A DNA stretch of 64,000 bases. It comes from Aculops lycopersici (lineage: Eukaryota; Arthropoda; Arachnida; Trombidiformes; Eriophyidae). The notes under the pieces are model-generated. The model was not told where the DNA came from. It worked only from the letters and a program-made list of their open reading frames with translations, and did no database searches. The position numbers were made by a program, and so were the translations under genes. Every line of letters begins with the position of its first letter. The first letter of the stretch is position 1. The stretch lies in contig WNKI01000001.1 in the NCBI GenBank assembly GCA_015350385.1, positions 1,853,870 through 1,917,869 of the forward strand. Direction: 5' to 3'. Below are positions 11,196-20,565 of the stretch, piece by piece.

Positions 11196-12811
11196 CTTGA
11201 GAATGGAAATCTTCCTTCTTGTCTTAAGAGTAAAACACTTGATACCAAATGCTTGATGATTTGGATCTTGAAAATGTATAAAAGTTGAGCTTTTGGTGGA
11301 TTTCTTTCAAGAGATTCTTCGAAAGTTCGAGCGTCTCTCTGCGCTCAGGTAATGATGTAACAAGTGGATGTTTGCTCGCGTTCCTTCTCGCTCACAATTC
11401 TCTGGCTAAGATATCTTGCGTGTTAACGAGTAAAAAAGTTAGATCAATGTATCTTCACTTGTATCATTTCACTATAACAAGTTGCCACCACTACCTTCGC
11501 TTCTGCTACTACTACTGCTCAAAAACTTTCAACTTTTCGAGCCACCACCAACTAAAAACCATATGTATCCCTCACCGTATGCCTCAATTTTATCGCGTGT
11601 TACTTCCCCGCAAAGTTCTTGTCTTAGCTGTGTTTGGGCGATCGACCTGAGCTAGATGGTATATTTAAAGAGTCAAGGGGATTTTACAAACTGCCGGCTA
11701 GTTCTACTGAGTTTGCACATTCTCTCTTTTCTCATTGAACCAACGTAGGGGCTGTCGAGTTCGCCTCTAGCTAAGATAGATAAGGTTTGAGAGTCCGATC
11801 TTAAACAGCAGCATTTGCGATGGTGGCGGAGGTAGCAATAGCAAGGTAATTGGAAATCGCGAGGAAGGAGCGAGCAACAAGTTGTCATGCCTTACCAATG
11901 CGCAAGTTGCAGCCAACAAGTTACTCTCTCGGGTCTCTGCTGCACAGGTGAATAAACCTCAACATCAAGGGGGAGGGGGAGGAATAGATGGGCGAGGAAC
12001 GAGTAATTTGTGTTCTTATAACTTCACGACAAGCGATGCGAAGTTAAACTTTACGAAGACGTAATAATGACAGAGACAACGATGGTCGCTAAAGTTAGAG
12101 GAAACTTGCTTGATTTATCTGGCTATCTGCAAGCGCTACTACCGCTGCCGATGGTTGGAGCCCTCCTACTCCTACGTCAAACCGGATGACTATCGCAAGT
12201 CTAAGTTCCTTGTCGTGTTGCGGCGATGATTATGAGTACGATCTTTGCTATGAGACATGGACATTTATCCACCCGAAAAAGTAGACATTGTTTACTACCT
12301 ACAAAGGTAGTTTTAATTTAAGGAAGGAATATACAACAAGAATCGGCACCTATATGATGGTTAAATATTTTTAATATGTCTGTCTGTGCGTCAAGCTTGA
12401 CATTTGAAGATGCGTATTCGAGATAAACACCAACCAGAGATCGTTTCCTTCGAAGGGATGAACTTTCAACTCTAGTCATTCTCTTATGATTTTGAGTTTC
12501 AATCGTACTTTAGTCTCTGTAATAACAGTTCGTAGATATTGCAAGATTTACATAAGGTTCACAATTCTAACGGATAGTCAGGGCTACGGCTTAACTGTGA
12601 TGATGAAGCTCCTTATTGAAATTCTGTATGAAGAGGAACATGATCTTGCATACGTTTTGTCACAAAAGATTATGGTAAAACTCGCAGTAATCTTTAACTC
12701 AGTTGGAAACTCGAGACTTTATGTAATTTGCATCCAAAAGTTGAGAAACTCGTAACAATAGTTTCGAGAAAGTGAATCTCTCTCTCTCTCCCGCTCTCCC
12801 GGAAGAACAAG
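11196..12811. other. ELOVL promoter side and CDC5L 3' side, no gene seen
   Basis: A 1.6 kb non-coding interval. It includes a CT run near 12777-12800 just after the CDC5L stop and a TATAAAAG string at 11277-11284 that reads in the plus direction, away from ELOVL. Open frames here are short and featureless. Confidence 0.4.
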
Positions 12812-14674
12812 TTAAGATTTATTCAACTTTTGTGTCTCGATGTTGCGCGTCAAATTGTCATATTGTGCTTGTAAACGATCATGCTGAGCCTTAAACGCCT
12901 CGATTTGGTTTCGCATCATATCTATCCGACTTCTAGAAGCTTGATTTTCAACAACTTGCAAGTGTTCAAAGGTTTTCAAATCAATTTGTGCCTCCTGCAG
13001 TCTAGAGACTTGCTCCTGGATTTGCGTGTTAAGGGTGTCAAATTTTGTTTTAAACTCATCTTGTTGCTTGTTCAGCTTCTCTATCTGCCTGTTTACCCTC
13101 GTATCTAGCTTCTTGGCTACTCCTGAGTATTCTCCATAAGCCAAGGGCAACTGATTGGGTTCCTGGGTTATGATCGTGTGCTTTTGTTCGAAGTGAGTTT
13201 CAAATTTAACCAAGTCCTCAAAGTCTTGTTTGTCCATTTCCTTTCTCACTAAACGTCTTGCATCAGCCAATTGGCGATCGGTAAACTCTTGTTTGGGGTA
13301 GTATTTCAGGTACTCGGTTCTGCAATTATCAACGTCGATTCCAGATGCAGACTTAATGCTATCAGATATGTGCTGTTCCTCAGTCTTATTCCTCAAAGCA
13401 TCGTCGTGCATTAATATTAGCATCTCTTGGTTGACTAGTCGCATGGCATCTGTATATGGTAGATTGGTGGCAATCTTATTGAGATCATTGATTTTGTTAA
13501 ATGGTATATGGTTTGGCCTTGGTAAACTCTTTTGGACTGCCTCATTCAAGCGCCTGAAAGCTGCAGTCTTCTCCTCCTCTGCTTTCTTCCTTAACTTATC
13601 ATCGATTTGAGCTTGATCCGGTTCCAGCATTTCTTCGTCTCTCTCCTCGTCCGAGGCCTCGTCAGATTCTTCCTTCTCCTCCTCCTCGTCATCGTCGAGA
13701 ACAACTTCATTCTGGGGTGCCGGTAAGCTAAGAAGGTCCGACAGGTCAACTTCTGAGGTTAGCTTCGATTTTCTAACTGTCTCTTCTTGCACATTATTCT
13801 GTGGCTCGCTTAAAATCAGCTCACTTCTCTTAGGTTGATACTGGAACATTGGCTGAGGTGCCTTTGGCTTGAGCTTATCTTTCTTCCTGGCCTCAGCCTC
13901 GATCTCACTTCTCATCTTGCCATCGAGATGATCTTGTCTTAGCCTTTTAAAGTCCAAATTTTTCGCTACAGGTTCATCGGCAGATAAGTCGTGGTCGCCT
14001 TGAGGCACGGGCTTCTGGAACGGTATCTCTGCATTGTAATCAATGCCATGTTTTCTCTTACGGTTCTGGTTTACATTTATACCTGCCATTCTTAGTTCAC
14101 GAACCTTCTGCAATGCGGCCAATCGTCGAGCTTCCTGGAGTTGCTTCTCACGAGCTTTTCTCTTGGCCTTCTTTCCTTGTGTATTGGCGCATCGAGCTCG
14201 AGCCTCACTTAACATCTCGAGCTCATCCTGGTCCATGTCCTGAGGGTCAGGTCGGGCCGGCTTAGTCTCAGGGTTCGGATCGATCTCACCGGGCATAAGC
14301 CGACGAAGAGCGCTCTCCGAGTCTATGGCATTATCACCTTGTTCTTTCTTGAGGGCTTGATCTAATAGAAACTCGTATCTCTCGAGACACTGAGTTGCAG
14401 TTCGTCCGATATGTCTTGATATTGTTCGCCATTGAGTTGGAAGAATCTTGTATAAATGCAATAATTTCTCGTCCTCCTCCCTACTCCATTCGACCTTCTT
14501 TATCGAAGGGTCTAACCATTCATTCCATCTTGCCTTACATTGCTTGGCCGATTTTCGATGTAGCAGGGACGCCACACGAGACCATTGATTCAAACCATAT
14601 TTAGCTACTGCAACCTTTAGAACTTCGTCCTCGGTGTTACGCCAAACACCTCCTTTCAGTAATATACGGCCCAT
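12812..14674 (-). CDS. CDC5L: CDC5L spliceosome component (Myb-domain)
   Basis: A 620-residue protein with two N-terminal Myb repeats at about 7-56 and 58-105. The diagnostic strings GGVWRNTEDEVLK, HRKSAKQCKARW and LPTQWRTI are nearly identical across eukaryotic CDC5. An acidic tract lies in the middle (DDDEEEEKEESDEASDEE) and the C-terminus is a predicted coiled coil. CDC5L is a core member of the PRP19 (NineTeen) complex needed for catalytic activation of the spliceosome, from family knowledge. Human CDC5L is about 800 residues, so this copy is about 180 shorter, mainly in the middle and C-terminal regions. It is divergently transcribed from the P5 disulfide isomerase 400 bp away. Confidence 0.95.
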   Translation of the reverse strand: MGRILLKGGVWRNTEDEVLKVAVAKYGLNQWSRVASLLHRKSAKQCKARWNEWLDPSIKKVEWSREEDEKLLHLYKILPTQWRTISRHIGRTATQCLERYEFLLDQALKKEQGDNAIDSESALRRLMPGEIDPNPETKPARPDPQDMDQDELEMLSEARARCANTQGKKAKRKAREKQLQEARRLAALQKVRELRMAGINVNQNRKRKHGIDYNAEIPFQKPVPQGDHDLSADEPVAKNLDFKRLRQDHLDGKMRSEIEAEARKKDKLKPKAPQPMFQYQPKRSELILSEPQNNVQEETVRKSKLTSEVDLSDLLSLPAPQNEVVLDDDEEEEKEESDEASDEERDEEMLEPDQAQIDDKLRKKAEEEKTAAFRRLNEAVQKSLPRPNHIPFNKINDLNKIATNLPYTDAMRLVNQEMLILMHDDALRNKTEEQHISDSIKSASGIDVDNCRTEYLKYYPKQEFTDRQLADARRLVRKEMDKQDFEDLVKFETHFEQKHTIITQEPNQLPLAYGEYSGVAKKLDTRVNRQIEKLNKQQDEFKTKFDTLNTQIQEQVSRLQEAQIDLKTFEHLQVVENQASRSRIDMMRNQIEAFKAQHDRLQAQYDNLTRNIETQKLNKS

Positions 14675-15073
14675 GATGGTTAAATAAATTCGTTAAGTTA
14701 TTCCTAGAATTAATAGAAATTATATTTTGTTGATAGATTGTGAGATTAGTCCATTAAGCGGAGTCAACCATGTGATAGAACAACAACATTCACAACAGCT
14801 GATCTGAAGGGGATTTTTCTTCCCCCAGTGTCTTTCTTGTGGCCTACAGAGCGTTGCGCTGATTTTCTGGTCCCAGATTTTGTCTTTTGCTGAATCATCG
14901 TAAGGGAACCATTTGTTCTGTATAATAGAATTTCAATATTTTTCAATTTAATATTTCTGAGAATTGACAGTTAAATAGTTTTCTATAATCCATTAATCAA
15001 ACTTACACCAACTCAAACCTGACTCCTAATTCCAGTCATCCAATTTACACTAAAAGCCTCAAGCCCTCACATC
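14675..15073. promoter_or_regulatory. divergent promoter, CDC5L and P5-like PDI
   Basis: A 399-bp interval between the start codons of two head-to-head genes, so it must carry both promoters or leaders. I see no clear TATA box in a convincing position. Inferred from layout only. Confidence 0.5.
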
Positions 15074-15979
15074 ATGATGTGGAAGCCAGGTCACCTGTCA
15101 TGTGTCACTATCTTTACCCTGACTCTATGCATTGTAGTTCCATCACTAGCCCATGATGATTGGGGAGGAAGTGTGGTAACTCTAACTGACTCAAACTTTG
15201 ACTCGAAGGTTCTAGATTCAGATGACATCTGGTTGGTCAACTTTTATGCCCCTTGGTGTCCACATTGTAAGAACTTGAAGCCTGTTTACGAGGAAGCCTC
15301 GCGTGCCATTAGGAAAGAGGGACTCAAGGGAATCAAACTAGGAGCGATTGATGCATCGCAGTACCAGAGTTATGCTCAGAAGTATGGAATTAGAGGATTT
15401 CCAACGCTTAAATACTTCCCAGCCGGTCCCAAGACAGAGGGTGATGCCAAGGAATTCGATGGTGACCGATCGTCGCAAGGTATATTGCAATGGGCCAAGT
15501 CAAAGGCTGGCGAGGTTAGGCCGCCACCAGAGTTAGTTCAAATGACTAGCGAGAAGGTTCTCAAAGAGTCTTGCGAGAGCGCACAACTATGTGTAATATC
15601 GGTGCTACCTCCACTGTTTGACTGTCAATCCGAGTGTAGAAATAGGTACATCAGCCGGATCAAGGAAGTTGCTGCTACTTTCAAGTCTAAGCAATGGGCT
15701 TACCTATGGGTTGAGGCCAATTCACAACCAGAACTAGAAAAGGCTCTGGATATTGGTGGATTCGGATACCCAGCACTAGCTGCTGTCAACATTCGTAAGA
15801 TGGCTTATTCGCTAATGAGAGGATCATTTTCCACCGAGGGAATCACTGATTTCCTCAAGGAATTATCCTATGGACAGGGCAAGAGCGCACCTATCAAGGG
15901 CGCAAAGATGCCGGAGATCGTCAAGACAGACCCATGGGACGGGAAAGATATGAAGATTGATTTTGGTGACGAATTGTAA
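15074..15979 (+). CDS. P5/PDIA6-like protein disulfide isomerase with one thioredoxin domain, CPHC active site
   Basis: A 301-residue ER-type protein with an N-terminal signal peptide (about 1-26), one thioredoxin domain with active site Cys62-Pro-His-Cys65 (FYAPWCPHCKNL), and a C-terminal domain. That C-terminal domain carries the P5 signature GSFSTEGITDFLKELSYG followed by PWDGKD. PDIA6/P5 proteins normally have two catalytic thioredoxin domains of CGHC type and about 440 residues; only one is present here. The protein ends FGDEL, close to but not exactly the KDEL retention signal. It probably forms or rearranges disulfides of secretory proteins. The start could be either of two adjacent ATG codons. 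The 3' end converges on MALSU1, with 154 bp between stops. Confidence 0.9.
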   Translation: MMWKPGHLSCVTIFTLTLCIVVPSLAHDDWGGSVVTLTDSNFDSKVLDSDDIWLVNFYAPWCPHCKNLKPVYEEASRAIRKEGLKGIKLGAIDASQYQSYAQKYGIRGFPTLKYFPAGPKTEGDAKEFDGDRSSQGILQWAKSKAGEVRPPPELVQMTSEKVLKESCESAQLCVISVLPPLFDCQSECRNRYISRIKEVAATFKSKQWAYLWVEANSQPELEKALDIGGFGYPALAAVNIRKMAYSLMRGSFSTEGITDFLKELSYGQGKSAPIKGAKMPEIVKTDPWDGKDMKIDFGDEL

Positions 15980-16132
15980 TTACAGCAAAAAAATTCAAGG
16001 ATGATAAGGTTCCCCCTGTGAAAAAGAGAAAGATGTAACTTATACATTATTACAACACATTGACAACATAGATGGAATTGCGAATGAATTCATAAAAGGA
16101 CTAGTTTACTGAACTATGATAACACAGTATGT

Positions 16133-16675
16133 TTAGACTTGATCGTTTCGAACCTCCATAGGTTTAAGTGCTGTCTCCTCCAAATGTAGCTTATCTTGGC
16201 CTTGCTCAGCTACCACAGGAGGGTTACTAAGCTCGTCGAACTTGGGCCCGACTGACCAGAGTTGCTCGAGATCATAAGTTTCTCTAGTTCTTCCGTGGAA
16301 AAGATGAACCACAACGGATTGGAAATCTAATACATTCCAGTTTTCTGATTCGCTAACCCTAGCATATTCCAGATCTGCGGACTTGATTTGCTGCTTGAAC
16401 AATTTGTTTATCATCATAGTTCCCTGAGAGAGATGTCTTGCATTGAAAGCACTGGCAACCAAATAGTATCTTGGGTCGCACTTGAATTTGGTTTGCATAA
16501 CAACTATATTCCTGAACCTCTGTCCTCTTACTATCTCATATATTTCATTGAGCATTTCCTCGGCTCCCACCTCATCCATGCTAGTGAACTTGCATCGTGA
16601 TGCATTGTAGTTTATCCTCGCTCGTGTGGATACCCTCAGTAGACTAGGTAACAGTCTAAGACCTACCAGCACCAT
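16133..16675 (-). CDS. MALSU1: MALSU1/RsfS family mitoribosome assembly and silencing factor
   Basis: A 180-residue RsfS-domain protein. The conserved features are IVVMQTKFKCDPRYYLVASAFNARHL, the central WNVLDFQSVVVHLFHGRTRETYDLEQLW block (RsfS consensus: W-hydrophobic-D-V-VH-R--Y-LE-LW), and the typical length. An Arg-rich N-terminus lacking acids (MVLVGLRLLPSLLRVSTRAR) fits a mitochondrial presequence. The family binds uL14 on the large ribosomal subunit and blocks premature subunit joining. The identification rests on the domain; the mitochondrial location is inferred from the N-terminus. Confidence 0.87.
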   Translation of the reverse strand: MVLVGLRLLPSLLRVSTRARINYNASRCKFTSMDEVGAEEMLNEIYEIVRGQRFRNIVVMQTKFKCDPRYYLVASAFNARHLSQGTMMINKLFKQQIKSADLEYARVSESENWNVLDFQSVVVHLFHGRTRETYDLEQLWSVGPKFDELSNPPVVAEQGQDKLHLEETALKPMEVRNDQV

Positions 16676-17176
16676 GGCTAGATAATGGGTTGAATATCAA
16701 TATAGTTGATGAAGCTTGCCTTGGATGTCGACCATGTCTCATCGATACGAAGGAGTCAAAAGTTTTTGTAAACAAATAGTCGACCCATGTGGAGATTTTC
16801 GCGCTTCAACATTTAAATTTTCCACGCGCGCATTGCGCCTGCGTGCTTCCGCGCATACTTGCCCGGCGAACTAACGTGAGCGCTGCAAATGGCCATGCAC
16901 GCCGCTTGTTCAGCGCGAACCAAGGCGGAAGACAGGCTCCCATAGAAAACACATGCATTTTTAAGCGCTCGCTTTGTAAACCCATGTGTGTCTGCCATAA
17001 CGCCAGTGGGCAACTGGAATGGAATAGATATTGATGAACTAAGAATAGGCTAATTGTATTTATATCAACTTTATATTATCGGACTTCAAGATAGAATATT
17101 AGAACAGTTATATATTCGTACTGATCTTATTATTAAGCTTCTCATTCATTGACCCAGCTCATCCAATTGTTGAATC
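16676..17176. promoter_or_regulatory. divergent promoter region, MALSU1 and RPS8
   Basis: A 501-bp interval between divergent starts. It includes a GC-rich patch with CGCGCGC near 16824-16830. It should hold the RPS8 promoter and its pyrimidine-rich leader near 17140-17165 (CTTCTCATTC). The exact transcription start is not identified. Confidence 0.5.
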
Positions 17177-18402
17177 ATGGGTAAGTGTCATCATCTTCAC
17201 GATGCAGATTATAACTCAAGATGAACTTGCAAGTAAAAGCAACAAGAACTAACCTAAAAATATTTACTATCATGTCTGAAATTCAGGTATCTCTCAAGAT
17301 AACTGGCATAAACGCCGGGCAACCGGTGGTAAGAGAAAGCCAATCCGTATGAAGAGAAAATTCGAGCTTGGTCGTCCAGCTGCTATGACAAAGGTAAACT
17401 ACACTTCCAATTATGATATCCTCACTATTTTATGTTGTCCTCTCGAGCATCTAACTAATTTGTATTCAAATCATACCTAATCAGATCGGTGTCCGAAGAG
17501 TAAGAACTGTTCGTGTTAGGGGAGGTAACCTCAAGGCCCGTGCTCTTAGACTTAACCACGGTAACTTCGCCTGGGGAAGTGAGCGCTGCACAAGGAAGGC
17601 AAGAATCATTGATGTTGTGTACAATGCCAGTAACAACGAGCTTGTCAGAACAAAGACACTCGTTAAGAATTGTATAGTTCTAATTGATTCAGCTCCATTT
17701 AGACAGTGGTACGAGTCCCATTACGCTATGGGCGTTGGTAAGCGTAAGGTTACAGCAAAGGTAAGAATCCCAATTCCAAACTATAGACATATCGGAGGTT
17801 GGAAAAATTATCATGATGAATGTACTTAATCACCATCTTTCGGCTGAGAGATCATGAAGTCAAATTTTAGTTAATCCTGATGTCTTTAATACAACTAAAA
17901 CTTCTCTTACATGGCCCGTCATACTAACATCGTATATCCCAATCAAACTGCCAACCCCATTTCAGTCTCTTAAATCCAAGAAGGACTTAACCAAGATCAG
18001 CGCTAGCAACAAGAGCAAGTACATCAAGAGACAAAAGATCGCCGCTGTCGAAACTCTTCTTGAAGACCAATTCACATCAGGAAAGTTGTTAGGTAAGTCA
18101 TCATCTACAGACGCTTTCAATTCCATCTAACACCTTCGGATGATGAAAACGTTTAACTCTCTCACTGACAGGCCCTAACCCGGCCTCCGTGATTACCTTC
18201 ATAGTTACCCTGACTCTTGAACTTCCGTTCACTATCCACTTTTCTTAAAACAACCTCGCTAACATTGCTGTCTCATTTTATACAACAAACAGCCTGCATA
18301 TCCTCAAGACCCGGCCAAGTAGGTCGTGCTGACGGTTACATTCTTGAAGGAAAGGAACTAGAATTCTACCACCGTAGAATGAAGGCTAAGAAGGGAAAGT
18401 AA
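17177..18402 (+). CDS. RPS8: 40S ribosomal protein S8 (eS8), five exons
   Basis: Spliced coding exons are 17177-17180, 17287-17393, 17485-17760, 17966-18092 and 18293-18402, giving 207 residues (human RPS8 has 208). The first exon holds only ATGG. The sequence begins MGISQDNWHKRRATGGKRKP and ends FYHRRMKAKKGK, almost invariant in animal RPS8. All introns are GT-AG with GTAAG or GTAAA donors, and the frame is kept throughout. The protein is a structural component of the small ribosomal subunit. The last two introns carry box C/D snoRNA candidates, in keeping with RPS8 being a snoRNA host gene in other animals. Confidence 0.97.
17813..17880 (+). ncRNA. box C/D snoRNA candidate in RPS8 intron 3, 28S guide
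   Basis: Intron 3 (17761-17965) contains a C box ATGATGA (17813-17819), D' box CTGA (17844-17847), a weak C' box (ATCATGA, about 17851-17857) and D box CTGA (17877-17880). Directly before D', the 14 bases TCACCATCTTTCGG (17830-17843) are perfectly complementary to the conserved 28S rRNA segment CCGAAAGATGGTGA. By the D+5 rule the modified base is the second A of CCGAA. I recall this as the site served by yeast snR39/snR59 and vertebrate U32/U51. The guide before D has no target I recognise, and the terminal stem is weak. Candidate ends are approximate. Confidence 0.85.
18140..18213 (+). ncRNA. box C/D snoRNA candidate in RPS8 intron 4, possibly two 28S guides
   Basis: Intron 4 (18093-18292) holds a C box ATGATGA (18140-18146), D' box CTGA (18165-18168), a C'-like TGATTA (about 18190-18195) and D box CTGA (18210-18213). 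Before D', AACTCTCTC pairs with the conserved 28S motif GAGAGAGTT; its offset from the U26-type guide, as I remember it, points to the nearby A that SNORD81 serves in vertebrates. Before D, TCATAGTTAC pairs with the universal 28S core GTAACTATGA (the yeast snR13/U15 area). Each match is 9-10 contiguous bases with one unpaired base next to the box. The terminal stem is not obvious. Confidence 0.7.
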
Positions 18403-18446
18403 ACTAGCACTTAGCCGCTAATAGGCGTCGTTTAAATATACCATAA

Positions 18447-18452
18447 AATAAA
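18447..18452 (+). terminator. poly(A) signal for RPS8
   Basis: AATAAA 44 nt after the RPS8 stop. Confidence 0.65.
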
Positions 18453-18507
18453 CCCAAATATAATTGCTTACCACAAAATCAACACGTTATAGATTTCTTA
18501 AATTAGG

Positions 18508-18513
18508 TTTATT
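18508..18513 (-). terminator. poly(A) signal for the CUB-LDLa gene
   Basis: TTTATT on the plus strand (AATAAA on the minus strand), about 93 nt past the stop. It lies between two convergent genes. Confidence 0.5.
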
Positions 18514-18605
18514 CGTTTGTCAGTACCTCTGATTGAGAACATGTATTCCGAACAAGTGGAACCCACTCAACAGCCAGTTTTGTGTGGGCTAACAATATAC
18601 AAACC

Positions 18606-20217
18606 TCATGTCTTGTGCTCTCCTGATTGGGATTGAGACTGTGATGGTTTCCTTTGTTGTGGCTGAGCTTGAGGGTGCTGTTGGATTTGTTGTTGTTGAA
18701 GATTGTGGTTCATTTGCAACTGTTGTGTGAGTTGTTGCTGTTGTTGTTGCGTAGGTGCTTGCTGTAGTTGACGAAGTGGCGTTGCCAGAATACTCTGACT
18801 TACAGGTAAATATAAGCTAGTTTGTGTGGTTGGTGCCGCTTGCATGGTTGAAGTTGGTGGCCCAGTGAGACCGGTCATCATCAAGTACTCATTGTTAACC
18901 ATATGCTGAGGGCTCTTATTTGCTATTGGGGTCCCTTGAACTTGTGCCTGGCGAACCAGATTTAAAGGCAGGGTGCTATAGCCCCGAGGTAAAGTGGTCG
19001 TTGCTACAGCGTGATGTTGGGGCGTCACATAGGGCGACATATTTGCCGGTTGAAAGTAGTGATATTGTGGTTGATGATGGTTTGCGAACATAAGCGAAGA
19101 GGACGTCTGTAATGGGACTCCGATGGCTCGTTGTAAATGGTGTTGGTATTGAGCATATGAGTTTTCTCTTCTACAATAGATGGCTGATAGGAATATAATA
19201 ACACAGAAAAATATAATCAACACTAATACGATCAATAAACCTAGAGCATTTGAGAGGGATAGTTCGCCGTTTGAGTTGCCCGGTCCACTTCCGCCCCCGC
19301 CGAAGAAGGAGCTTGAACCTGGACCGCCTATTGCAGTTCCGCCTGCGAGGCAATTGTTCTCGTCGGTTCCATCCATACAATGGTCAATCTCGTCGCAAAA
19401 AAGCGACCGCGAGATGCACAGGTGGTTGCGGCAATAGGCATAATCGATAGGACAATCGCTCATTGAGGAGTCAAAGACGGCCGTTGCCACCAACTTGAAC
19501 CCATCGCCTGGCTTAGCTTTCATATCCGACGAGAAGCGCATCGTTAGAAAGCTCCCGGTTGTCTTCATAATTTGCACACTTGCCATACTATCACGACAGG
19601 AGAAATCCTTAATACTCGGCTGCCCGTAGTCTAGATCGCCGTCAAATAGCTTCAGGTGATCGTCGCAGCCTAATTTTAACTCGTCAAAACGGAATACAAA
19701 ATGTTGTTGAGCTAATTTGGTGCGCAAGGTTATGGTACAATTGACGTCTATATCGGCGCGCGATGTAATAACTGCGCCCTCAACCCTCTTGGTGAGCGGA
19801 AATTGGGATTTGTCGCATAGTTGCGCTATTAAAACTGAAAATTTAAGGTTACAGTTTTTGTTGATGATGGAGGAAAATATCGATTAGTATTGGAGTTTTA
19901 AAATCAATTGAGAGTTTTTAAAGGAGAAGAAAGGCACAATACTTACATTGGCCGGAGTTCCTGTTGTATGGAGACATGAATGTGTTGCCGCTACTTTGGA
20001 GGAAATCGGACGATTCAATTGGCAAAACTAATGTACTAAGTGTTAGGGTGAGTATGAAAACTAAAACAGGTAAAGTTGCATCTAATATTACATAATAATT
20101 CCTTAATTTACTGCTACCAAGTCGATCGAAACGGTCGACTGGCAGATGCCGCCCAGTTCGGTTCCGGAACCGAAACTTAACGCTGGGCGGTAGTAGGGAA
20201 TTTGAATGGTCGTTCAT
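18606..20217 (-). CDS. CUB and LDL-receptor-class-A single-pass membrane protein, two exons
   Basis: Spliced exons are 20217-19947 and 19834-18606 (499 residues); the 112-nt intron has a GTAAGT donor and TTTCAG acceptor and keeps frame. Residues about 41-65 are hydrophobic and act as a signal or signal anchor after an unusually long basic N-terminus. A CUB-like domain follows (C...NCTITLR...FVFRFDELKLGCDDHLKLFDG). Next is one LDLa module (CPIDYAYCRNHLCISRSLFCDEIDHCMDGTDENNC, six Cys with the acidic Ca-binding end), then a Gly/Ser linker, a transmembrane helix (ALGLLIVLVLIIFFCVIIFLSAIYC) and a Gln-rich cytoplasmic tail. The architecture recalls Neto/LRP-type co-receptors, but no precise orthologue is assigned. 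A receptor or channel-auxiliary role is inference. Confidence 0.82.
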
Positions 20218-20510
20218 AATTTGGTTTTGGTTGTTGTTTTATCTTGTGGTTTTGTATATTCTCTCTTATTAGTTACAATTATCCTTCCTATTTTCTTGTT
20301 CGATCCGTTGAATAGCATAGTTGAAATTGTTACTGGATTACTGCTCTTGATGAATCCTTAAAAAGACAAGATTCTATGCGTAAGAATTAGAATTAGAATT
20401 CTGTTCCTGGGAATTTAGTTAATCTCAAAATAAGCGAGGCTTTTGGGTTTGTAGCTTACAGAAAATATGCTCTATTTGTATGGAAATGTGAAGCTAATAA
20501 GTTGAGTGGC

Positions 20511-20565
20511 AATAATAATAATAATTATAAGAATAATAATAGTGATAATAATAATAATGATGAAA
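20511..20565. repeat. AAT-type trinucleotide microsatellite
   Basis: Imperfect AAT/AATAAT repeat run with ATG and GAT interruptions, in the upstream region of the CUB-LDLa gene. Confidence 0.7.

Noticed and set aside
11277..11284. TATAAAAG upstream of ELOVL
   Set aside because: It reads in the plus direction and no plus-strand gene follows; ELOVL is on the minus strand.
17394..17484. search for a snoRNA in RPS8 intron 2
   Set aside because: No D box CTGA and no proper C box; only introns 3 and 4 qualify.
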